Assembly (NCBI GenBank): GCA_948146395.1
Contig: OX411551.1
Location: forward strand, 41,574,796 to 41,638,795
DNA from: Fragum whitleyi
Taxonomy: Eukaryota > Mollusca > Bivalvia > Cardiida > Cardiidae
Direction of reading: 5' to 3'
DNA length: 64,000 bases
The notes under the pieces are model-generated. The model was given only the letters and a program-made list of their open reading frames with translations. It was not told where the DNA came from and made no database searches. A program made the translations under genes and the position numbers. Shown here piece by piece: positions 55,019-64,000 of this stretch (its first letter is position 1; each line of letters opens with the position of its first letter).

Positions 55019-55262
55019 GGGCCCGAGGTTATAAAACGTTTCTAATTCTCAATTCAAAATTTTCTCACAAATCCGATTTGAGATTAAAACCGTTACTCTG
55101 TTTTAATACTCAGTTTAATGTATAAACATAAAAGATAATGTTAATAAGTTGTTTCAAATAACAACTTATTAATATTATCTTTCATTTCCATACATTCCAT
55201 GAATTTAAAATTTGAGAAAATTCTCAGCTGAGCCTGAGAAAAGTTTTATAACCTCGGGCTCT
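55019..55262. mobile_element. MITE family J with an internal long hairpin
   Basis: Ends GGGCCCGAGGTTATAAAACG and TTTTATAACCTCGGGCTC. The centre folds: AAAGATAATGTTAATAAGTT pairs with its near complement at about 55128-55185. Confidence 0.75.
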
Positions 55263-55390
55263 AGTGACGCTTTCCATTTAACCGATAAAAAGTCAATGGA
55301 AAATAATTGTAGGAGAACTTCGTCTTCTACTATTAACTATAAATGAAAATTATCAGTGTTTCAAAATTTAAGATAAAAGGTGGTGACGAA

Positions 55391-55403
55391 TATAATAATG
55401 ATG

Positions 55404-55446
<43 letters not shown>

Positions 55447-55447
55447 C

Positions 55448-55509
<62 letters not shown>

Positions 55510-55532
55510 CGATGATGATGATGATGATGATG

Positions 55533-55573
<41 letters not shown>

Positions 55574-55574
55574 T
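55391..55574. repeat. Compound (AAT)n/(GAT)n microsatellite
   Basis: Blocks alternate AAT, GAT, AAT, GAT, AAT. All frames stay open, producing false poly-Asn/Asp, poly-Ile/Met and poly-Tyr/His ORFs. Confidence 0.95.
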
Positions 55575-55959
55575 ATACCAATTTATGATGGGATGAATGT
55601 TGACCACCTTCATTTTCCACCAAACATTTTCTCTAATAGGCGACGTTAACGTCGCCACTGTAAGATAGCCAACGTCGCGACGTTAAGATAGGCAACTTTC
55701 GATTTATTTTTTAATTCGTGGCCACGACCAGATAAATAATACTTTTAAATATCTGAGAGGGTGTGTCCTCAGGGAGGACGAGAGGCGGGGTCAGAGACCC
55801 ATCGATTCGCGGATAACCTCACTAGATCTCTGAAGTACAAGTCAGTCTTTAATGTTAAAACGTTATTCATTCATTTAAGTTTGGTTCGTGTGCATGAAAT
55901 GTAAAGCACATATATAATTGGAAACTAAAACATCACTCGATCAAACTATTGTTTCGGTG
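55575..55959. other. Intergenic, nothing recognised
   Basis: GACGTT/AACGTC motifs cluster at 55640-55690. No gene is seen. Confidence 0.35.
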
Positions 55960-56092
55960 TAAAGGTCCGTCTCAAAGGATCTTGTCGTTTAATGTCTCAT
56001 CCGAAAGACAAATGGTTTGTTGGTGTGCCAGCCAATGGAAATCGAACCCACGCCATCGACCTTAAATTGTTTTAAAGTCGATTGCTCTACCA
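55960..56092 (-). mobile_element. Possible second type of tRNA-derived SINE
   Basis: On the minus strand A box-like TTGGTAGAGCAATCGAC and B box-like GGGTTCGATTTCC lie in the right order, followed by 'GTCTTTCGGATGAGACATT'. Different from the main SINE family. Confidence 0.5.
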
Positions 56093-56346
56093 ATTGATTG
56101 ATTGATTGGTTGATTGATTGATTGATTGATTGTTTTGAGTTTAACGCGCTTTCAATATTTTTTCAGTTATATAGTGGCGGCTGGAGCAACTAATAATGGA
56201 TTCCTTGTATTTCTCTCACCAGTACAACCATCACACCCTTTCCTAGCCTCAAGCTACTATCTCACAAAGGTCTATGATTATCAACTAACTCATTGGTGAG
56301 AGACGAACAGTCGGAAAAAATGAGTGCCGCCATCGGGGTTCGAACA
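56093..56346 (-). mobile_element. tRNA-derived SINE, head truncated
   Basis: A (GATT)n tail at 56093-56130, then the SINE body ('GTGGCGGCTGGAGCAAC', 'CTTTCCTAGCCTCAAGC') to the B box GGTTCGAAC, where it breaks into TGTAATT-rich sequence. Confidence 0.75.
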
Positions 56347-56618
56347 TTGAAAAATGTAATTTTGATTGACTGTAATTAATTACACATTCTGAAGTAATTG
56401 TATGTAATTATTAAATGACTCTTTTCTAAATTACAAGTAATTGTAATTGTAATTAATTACAAATGAAATCAGCATGCAATTAACAATTACTTTCAATTAC
56501 ATTCCAGTTACATCTGAATGCTGTAAAGGAACCTTTATGAAAGTCACAAACATAAGTCTTCTTTCCAAATTATTAGCCCCAAATATGTTATTAGTTTAAG
56601 AAGTACTATTCTTATTAT
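56347..56618. repeat. TGTAATTA-rich low-complexity sequence
   Basis: 'GTAATTGTAATTGTAATTAA'-type runs at about 56360-56510, then unremarkable sequence up to the LTR element. Confidence 0.6.
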
Positions 56619-57600
56619 TGTAAACAAATTTTGACCTTTATCCGAGCTTCTAAGGTCCCAAAATCTCCTTAAAATTAGGCTTTCCTGGTTAATTAGCTTA
56701 AGGACTGTATAAAAGGACAATTCGGCTTGATGATGATGATATTTAATGAATGAATAGCCATTTGAGGCCCTTCTTACGTCATAATAAGGACATGTGTCAT
56801 GAGTGAATCTGATACTAAAACTGATCATCTGCCAGGATTTACCCCTATTTATAAGCTTTTGATCACCATAGTGACAACCTTACAAACCAATCAGAGGCAG
56901 TGGAAGGTCTCACTTAGCCAATCAAAACGTTCCTGGCTGACAGGAATCCTGTCAGGTAAAAATAACAATTCCTGGCAACTGCAGCCATGTTGCAAGGAGC
57001 AAATCCTTTCAGATGCAAATGCTACATACAAATAAACAATATGAATTAGTGGTGCACATAAATAGATAGAGCACACCAAGACCTAAACATTGATACCTTA
57101 CATTATAAATAGATTTCTCAGAAAAGCTAGAATTTGACATTTGAAAATCTGAAGTGGCCAGGAATTCAAAGATTCCCTCCTTCCAAACTTGAAGGTCATA
57201 GCCAGGAATTCAATAACTTGTTTAACACAAATAATTCCCTAAAGTTAATGCTGTAAGGGCAAACAACAAACATAATGTAGTGTTATTGACAATATAAGGG
57301 CTTCCCTACAAAGTTAGATTAGATAATAAAGGAATGAATAGTTTGTAGTCAAGGGAGATAATCACTGCAGTCTTATAAACAATCAGACTACAAATGTTAA
57401 AATAAACAGATTTATCTAGCTAACTGCTGCAAACAGACCAGTTTCAACATTAAAATAGTCCTTAAATACTTCACAAACCCAAACAAACACATTTTAATGT
57501 AAACTTGGCAGTTCAGCAATACAGTAACTAATGCCAGGAATCCTGGCAAGGCTAAAATAGTGGGTGGGGTAATATTACCAAAAAGTACTATTTCCTTACT
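56619..57600 (-). mobile_element. 3' LTR of the LTR retrotransposon
   Basis: About 980 bp matching 59140-60114 with only a handful of differences. It runs from plus-strand TGTAAACAAA to TTTCCTTAC. Minus-strand TATAAATA is at 56853-56846. Next to its inner edge is the purine-rich AAGTGGGGGTGAG (57601-57614) expected of a polypurine tract. Confidence 0.85.
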
Positions 57601-58328
57601 CTCACCCCCACTTAAATGAAAAAAAAAAATAATAAAAATTTAAATAAAGCTGGTGACTAAAATAACAGCGGAATTGTTCAGGTAGTTTGATATTGTTGCT
57701 CTTTCAAATTTCTGTTTTTCTCTGAAATTGTAAACCAAAAGTTCCATCATAATATTTAGGAATGTCTGTCATCAAAATCAAGGGTTCCAGACAACATCAC
57801 AATGAGAAGTTCTGTGTATAGATCATTAAAACACCATGGACAAATCTTCAGCTATGACAAGTTTCGGTGCTTTCCAAGCTAATGGAGAGATGATTCACCT
57901 CCTGCTGCACAAAGAACAGTAACACCTCCATACATGACTGGTTCTCCCTAACCATCATTATGGATGAACCTGTAGACTCCATGATTGGCCAGATCATCTT
58001 CTACATAACAACAAACTCCTCACGAGTTTCACCTGTCCATGTCGTTTCTCCTTGTCTAATGCATACAACTTACAATTTGATATGTCTGTCACACCTCTAC
58101 ATCAATTAGAAACTGAACATCTTTATCCCTATTTCATTTGGTTTCTCCTGTTGAGACCCACGATCAAGATGTCCAAGTTTGTAATTAAGTGTTACAACCA
58201 TTTATATACTAAAGAACACTTTTAGTAATTTCATTTAAATTTGTATGAGACATCCAACCAGAGTGTTGAATTTGATATGATACATATGAATAAAAGTTTT
58301 ACTCTGCTAAATATGCTACTTGTTAGTT
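57601..58328 (-). other. Non-coding interior of the LTR element
   Basis: Between the gag stop and the polypurine tract, where pol would be expected, no coding frame is found. This fits a deletion derivative. Confidence 0.6.
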
Positions 58329-59005
58329 CTAAAATTGGTGCAAAACTTCTGACAATCCATTACAATCTACTTGAGGACGAAAAACTTCTTCAAACGTTTC
58401 TATTACATTTACTATATGAGATAAGGTTTGGCACTCTTCTAAAAAACACTTGCATTTAATGTCTGGGCTAAGGGTTCTGTATATAAAATGAAGAGCAAAT
58501 TGTTCCTTTGCATTCCCATCCATTGTAGGGTAAGCTTTCTGAACAAGATGATAAATGGCATCAGAATACTGTGAGATAGTTTCATTTGGATTTCTTTTTC
58601 TTGATTCAAGTTCAGACAAATATTTCAATCTGTGATTAGCACTGTTGAATCTCTCAGAAAACTTTTGCACTAACTGGTATAAGAACTGCAAATCTCTTGT
58701 GAAAGAGAACAGTAAAAGTCCAGGGCTGTCTCTTTTAGTGACACTCCTAGTATTAAAGCTTTTTCCTTCTCTGTCCAATGTCCTAATTGAGAATAAGTTT
58801 CAAACTGTTGAATAAAATGTTCCCATTCTGTCGATCCATCATAAGGTTCTGGTCGCACAGTATCAGCTAATTTGGTCGAATATTCCATCTGAGTATATGA
58901 AGAGCTTTCTTTTGGTAAAGAGTTACTAATTAATTTCGTTGTTGTTATTCCAAGTTTAAGCTCTTCTGTTTTACTGGGTTGAATCTTACTATCAGGTTCA
59001 GACAT
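58329..59005 (-). pseudogene. Frameshifted gag-like gene of the LTR element
   Basis: Two overlapping frames. The first (59005-58670) starts MSEPDSKIQPSK and includes VRPEPYDGSTEWEHFIQQFE, a typical retrotransposon gag N-terminal motif. The second (58778-58329) contains LVQKFSERFNSANHRL and ESRKRNPNETISQYSDAI, the capsid-like region. They are out of frame, with a break between about 58690 and 58740. It lacks a zinc knuckle. Probably not translated as one protein. Assigned to the Retrotrans_gag type by motif recall. Confidence 0.7.
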
Positions 59006-59139
59006 GCTTCAGGTCCTCAAAATGTTAAGATGGTAAAATGGGTTCCAAGTAAAAGTCCTTTTGGGTGGAAAATTTCCTTTCTATCCTTTCTTCTTATTCC
59101 AGTAGTTGAGTTCTTTTAATCCTTTACTTCTGACACCAA

Positions 59140-60114
59140 TGTAAACAAAATGTATCCGAGCTTCTAAGGTCCCAAAATCTCCTTAAAATTAGGCTTTCCT
59201 GGTTAATTAGCGTAAGGACTGTATAAAAGGACAATTCGACTTGATGATGATGATATTTAATGAATGAATAGCCATTTGAGGCCCTTCTTACGTCATAATA
59301 AGGACATGTGTCATGAGTGAATCTGATACTAAAACTGATCATCTGCCAGGATTTACCCCTATTTATAAGTTTTTGATCACCATAGTGACAACCTTACAAA
59401 CCAATCAGAGGCAGTGGAAGGTCTCACTTAGCCAATCAAAACGTTCCTGGCTGACAGGAATCCTGTCAGGTAAAAATAACAATTCCTGGCAACTGCAGCC
59501 ATGTTGCAAGGAGCAAATCCTTTCAGATGCAAATGCTACATACAAATAAACAATATGAATTAGTGGTGCACATAAATAGATAGAGCACACCAAGACCTAA
59601 ACATTGATACCTTACATTATAAATAGATTTCTCAGAAAAGCTAGAATTTGACATTTGAAAATCTGAAGTGGCCAGGAATTCAAAGATTCCCTCCTTCCAA
59701 ACTTGAAGGTCATAGCCAGGAATTCAATAACTTGTTTAACACAAATAATTCCCTAAAGTTAATGCTGTAAGGGCAAACAACAAACATAATGTAGTGTTAT
59801 TGACAATATAAGGGCTTCCCTACAAAGTTAGATTAGATAATAAAGGAATGAATAGTTTGTAGTCAAGGGAGATAATCACTGCAGTCTTATAAACAATCAG
59901 ACTACAAATGTTAAAATAAACAGATTTATCTAGCTAACTGCTGCAAACAGACCAGTTTCAACATTAAAATAGTCCTTAAATACTTCACAAACCCAAACAA
60001 ACACATTTTAATGTAAACTTGGCAGTTCAGCAATACAGTAACTAATGCCAGGAATCCTGGCAAGGCTAAAATAGTGGGTGGGGTAATATTTCCAAAAAGT
60101 ACTATTTCCTTACA
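59140..60114 (-). mobile_element. 5' LTR of the LTR retrotransposon
   Basis: 975 bp, TGTAA...TTACA ends. TATAAATA on the minus strand (59367-59360) is a candidate promoter. A second TATA box, TATAAAAGG, lies on the plus strand (59222-59230). Confidence 0.85.
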
Positions 60115-60118
60115 TTAT

Positions 60119-61149
60119 TGAATTTTCTTTGAAAGAGAATAACAGTGGAAAATAGAATGGAATTATTCTAGATCATTGATGTGTAAATTGTTTCAACAAG
60201 GTTGAGGAAAATGGGTCTTCCACTGTAGAAACACTTGTATTATTGATTTATTGGATCATATTGGTAATCAAAATTTGAAAGAAAAGTATTAATTTTAAAA
60301 ATCAGACATTCTCTGCCTTATGTGGGAACAATAAGATGACATTCACCTCCTGAACTGAACAGGTACAGGTGCGACAATCTAATTGTCATAGAATAGGTGA
60401 CATAAACACTTATCAGTTTTTATAGTATGAAGGGAATAGAATAGCAGTTGAACCTATGTAAAAGTGATTTTTTCTGAAATTATAATCAGGAAGAAGTATC
60501 TCAATAAAAATGATAGTTAATCTGTACATCAACTAACCAACATAGATCAATGATGCAGAATTTATATAATCAATCATGGTTATTTTAGGATTTCTAAAAA
60601 AGTTTTTAGTTACACTGGCTGAAGGCCGTTATTATTCAATTTGATTGTTGGATCTAATTGCAAAATTGTCTAAAACATTGCTGAATAATAAAGTCACTAA
60701 GTGTAAGAATGTCAGTTATGGCCAAAAAGAAATTGTTTAATATTGCATCAAGTGTGATGGAATTCTGTTCCATTATCAAGCTTATAACCATTTATTGAAA
60801 TGACAATAATTTTGGAACCTATCCCTACTAAGTAAGTTCCTCATCTACAGAGACTTTAATTGTAATTGAGAAATAACATTGCCATGTAATTGACACCAGC
60901 CCTGTTTGTAAGAGGCCAACATTTGAGTAAAACCAATAGCTATTGATTCTGTATACAATTTTAGGATGAATTAGAAGTACTTATACGTGCTTACTCAGTT
61001 TGCCAGCAAGCCGGTCTACTTTATTCAATCTGCAAGTCTGTCAACTTCGGTCTGCAAGTCTGTCAGTTGTCCATCCCGCTACATGTAGCATGTGGGACAA
61101 AATTGAGTTCTCTGGAGAGAGAAGAATGACTCTAGTACTTGCAAATCAG
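60119..61149. other. Intergenic, nothing recognised
   Basis: AT-rich, with no supported feature. Confidence 0.4.
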
Positions 61150-61233
61150 TCCTGCGTTCAGGATCACAAAACGGTGCAAAGCGGGGTACAACTAGAAAAC
61201 TGTATGCATCATTTTGTGATCCTGAACGCAGGG
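61150..61233. mobile_element. Short hairpin MITE, family F, copy 2
   Basis: TCCTGCGTTCAGGATCACAA at the left and TTGTGATCCTGAACGCAGGG at the right, a near-perfect foldback of 84 bp. Confidence 0.75.
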
Positions 61234-63324
61234 CTGGTATATTGGCGAAAGGGTCTCTAACGGTTTGACAGACGGAAAAGTTACCCAATACTATGAAACG
61301 CCCACCCGTGTCCTTGTTGGGATATATGTGAATATGTACCGGTATTTCAAAATGTAATGAACTATTGGTATCTTTATTTAACACAGTCGTATACCTGGTA
61401 CAGTGCAGTAAAAAAGTGCCCAGTGTAGAAATATGCAAGATGGCGGACGTAAACAAAGATACAAAGTAGGTACATTTTCAATCGCAAAAATACAGGTTAA
61501 TTTAACTGATGGTGTTTAATGATAGGCATTGTGACCAACATGAAATGTCCGATTTTCTTATTTTCCCATTGATTTCTCGTGATGCCTACTACACAACTTG
61601 GATTCAATCGATAAAGTTGGGTAAATAGCAAAAAACGAAATTGAAGCGGTGATCGCAAGATTCATTCCAGAATATTTGATTCATTACTAATAAAATCCCC
61701 TGTATCAAACGACCTATCGTAAGCCCAAACCCCCACAAACCATCCCGATTTTTGACATCCCTGAAAAAGCATTGTGGAAAGGGACATTTTTAGTTTTTGT
61801 AAATGGACAACGGTCCAGTGCAGCAACAGGCCTATTTTTCCATTGGTACAGTGGAGATACAAGATTTTGAGGCGATTTTGAACCAGTGGAAAAACATTTT
61901 TGGAAACTGTGTAGACACATGGTTTGGAACCGTGTAGAACAAGCACGACGTTGGTAAATAATGACTTTGTCGTCGTGCTTTCTTTTGATCGTAGGTTTTT
62001 AATTTTTCTTGCATACATACATCTGTAGTCACGTTTACGTGAATTTAACGTACTTTGGCGATGTATTGGTGTAGCAAAATGGCTTAATTTTCTTTCTTTT
62101 TTTTGTCTCATTCGATTCCTCTTATTCCAGGTTAACGTTAAAAATTCAAATGTAACGCGTCCTTAGCAGGTGAGCAAACTTTCGAGACGACGTTAAATTA
62201 GGAGGACAGCGCGTTGACATTTCTTATACGGTGTACATGTCTGGGAGATGTTGAAATTGACGTTATTTTCAGTCACACGTGTTCTAATTGCCACGAGGCT
62301 TGTTGCACGAACATTGACATGGTATGGACCACTTTATTTAACAGATCTCGTATAACGACAATAAAATTGCACACGAGCGTAATAGCGTTACGCTGCGCGG
62401 TGGAATATTTTTATTATCCATATTGATTGCAATCTGTAAAACAACTCTATGCGCCATTCATGTCTTGCGTTTGATAAATGGAAACCAACTGAAAAGAAAG
62501 TACCAGTGAACATGTTAAATCAACGTCCCTTTGGCCGTCAATAGAACGAAAGTGATCGCTTAACCGGAAATGGACAATAACTCAATTTCTGTGGATAAGA
62601 AGAAGCAGGGACGACTGTTTTTTTCCTGATAGACAATATTTTACAAAATTATCACTAATTGAACAATAGTTACATTTTGGTGGGTAGGGCGTAAAGATGG
62701 TGCTGTAGAGCCAGCAGAAATATCAAATACTCTAGCCAACTTCTTTTTTATTGCGCCGAGATACCCCAAAATGAAATTGATGACAAAAAATATTTCGAAT
62801 GTGCTAAAAAACGGAAGGACGTTCGTTGTTTAAACTGTTTGACTTTTTCATTCTACCGGTCTGTAGAGAATCATATCGTTACGACTGACCAGTTTCGTCT
62901 GACAATTCAAAATCATTGCATGCAGGAAGAAAATTGAATAGAATCTTAATTGATGTCAACTTCTTTGTAAAAGATTAATCATATTTTGAAATATATCCCA
63001 TTGAAGACGGAACCAACGACTAAACTTTTTGCGCTCAGTGTATAATGATTTATAGCATGTTACTACTTTTCTATTTCTATAGAGGTATTTTATCTTCCTT
63101 ACCAGGTAGGTAGACTTTAAAGCCTCAATGGCGCCTTGTTATCACAGGGCTGATGAAACATGAAATTGACGTATCAAACTAAAAACAGGAGTACCGTAAA
63201 TTGTTGCTGTGCTCGTCTCGACATAATGAATTTGAAAACAATTAGTGGATTAAACTGAAGTTGGGTCTTGGGCCATTCTCACAGTATGTATTAAGAGTTG
63301 GCCTCACTTAAGTACAGTCAATAA
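61234..63324. other. Intergenic, possible gene start but nothing firm
   Basis: ATGGCGGACGTAAACAAAG at 61440 could open a plus-strand gene (see findings). The overlapping minus ORFs at 61662-62111 are unrecognised. A short inverted pair AAGCACGACG/CGTCGTGCTT is at 61940-61980. Confidence 0.35.
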
Positions 63325-63500
63325 TATCAGGAAATTGAGAATGTGAATGATTTTGAATTTAGCTAAATGAGTGCGATGAGTGGGTTTTCAGTAAGCTAAA
63401 GGGAGATAATCAAATATCGCTAATTTTGTTCATGATGAACAAAATTAGCGATATTTATCACCCCCTTTAATACAACATGCATACAAGATCTATTAGGCTG
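63325..63500 (-). mobile_element. MITE family A, partial copy 11
   Basis: 'AATATCAGGAAATTGAGAAT' end, 'GAGTGCGATGAGTGGGTT', and the long central palindrome ATATCGCTAATTTTGTTCAT with its complement (63414-63454). Confidence 0.65.
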
Positions 63501-64000
63501 ACCAGGAAAATGTGAAGACTTTTCTTCTTAATTTTTTGAAAATCAGTTGCGGTAGACTTTTCTATGCGATTTTAAGAAGATATGTGTAGTTGAACCAGCC
63601 GCAATAATTCTGTTAAAAGTAGCGTTTAACCTTTTGATAAACAAAGAAAATCGTATTTCAGGTAGCGAGTTTATTTATTTATGTATCGTCCATCATACAA
63701 ACAATATTTCATATTATCGCAATTTTCGAAATCAACAAAAAGGTGTTTACAACAAGGCTGATAAAAGTTAGTCATTCAATTTTACAATTACCTATCATTT
63801 TCTTGCATATCGTTTCAAGGTTTTCGATTAACCTCAATAGAATGTGCACTTTTTCAATGGACTACCAATGGCAGACTCAGGATTTCTGTAAAGAGGGTTT
63901 GAACAAACGACTCCCCTTAGGCTTTTAAGGGTCGCAGGTTTTACTAGTCTGAGACTAACAACTAAGTAGCTAGGACCCTCAAACCTTCGTTGATTGGAGT
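63501..64000. other. Intergenic to the window edge, nothing recognised
   Basis: No repeat, RNA or coding feature could be supported. Confidence 0.4.

Larger units (their letters stand above)
56619..60114 (-). mobile_element. Young non-autonomous LTR retrotransposon (gag only)
   Basis: A 3.5-kb element read on the minus strand: 5' LTR (60114-59140), primer-binding site TGGTGTCAGAAGTAAAGG (59138-59121, Leu-tRNA-like) one base inside the LTR, a gag-like region, a polypurine tract and a 3' LTR. TTAT flanks both ends (56615-56618 and 60115-60118), a probable 4-bp target duplication. There is no protease, reverse transcriptase or integrase in the 1.5-kb interior, so it needs enzymes from elsewhere. 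The gag type and primer suggest a Ty3/Gypsy relative. Confidence 0.85.

Noticed and set aside
55343..55658. Asn/Asp-, Ile/Met- and Tyr/His-rich ORFs on both strands
   Set aside because: All are translations of the AAT/GAT microsatellite.
56544..57079. ORFs repeated in 59124-59593
   Set aside because: Identical because they lie in the two LTRs. LTRs are non-coding regulatory sequence.

Overview
This window looks like nuclear DNA of a lophotrochozoan animal, most likely a bivalve mollusc. It is AT-rich, its genes have introns, and it is crowded with short inverted-repeat elements, tRNA-derived SINEs and the long degenerate tandem 'filler' repeats typical of bivalve intergenic DNA (for example a 156-bp repeat containing 'TTGCCCTTTGTTGTTTTT'). 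There is no bacterial gene organisation. Species assignment is inference.

Coding content is low. One complete gene is visible, on the minus strand from 22861 to 13844. It has four coding exons (22861-22760, 20940-20761, 17960-14708, 14157-13844) whose splice phases all agree, giving a predicted 1282-residue TRP-superfamily cation channel. It has about 17 ankyrin repeats, six membrane segments, a GMGDL pore filter and a C-terminal coiled coil. A paralogue lies downstream on the same strand and runs off the left edge. Only its first two coding exons are in the window (1832-1725, 744-565). Its exon 2 is exactly 60 codons, as in the complete gene, and has the same intron phases, so the two are tandem duplicates.

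The most unusual structure is at 22869-24024, directly upstream of the channel's first coding exon. It holds eleven tandem copies, mostly 102 bp apart, of a piece of that exon. Each unit carries the splice acceptor, the start codon (kept in ten of eleven) and codons 1-20, and then runs into a stop. Each unit is bounded by the terminal sequence of a mobile element whose remnant sits at the far end of the array (24025-24130). It is therefore an exon fragment amplified into a minisatellite, giving a ladder of decoy acceptors, start codons and short ORFs.

The rest is mobile-element territory. About a dozen copies of one roughly 400-bp MITE family (TIR ACATCGTGAAATTGACA) are spread across the window, one of them ending about 10 bp from the exon 1 splice donor. 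There are four TTAA-flanked piggyBac-like MITEs, several hairpin MITEs, and seven or more SINE copies, one with a perfect 14-bp target duplication and one nested in a MITE. At 56619-60114 is a young LTR retrotransposon, minus strand, with almost identical LTRs, a Leu-tRNA-like primer site and only a frameshifted gag. At 34679-35480 is a decayed BEL/Pao-like gag remnant.

Outside the two channel genes I see no convincing host protein-coding gene. The remaining short ORFs look like chance or repeat-derived frames.
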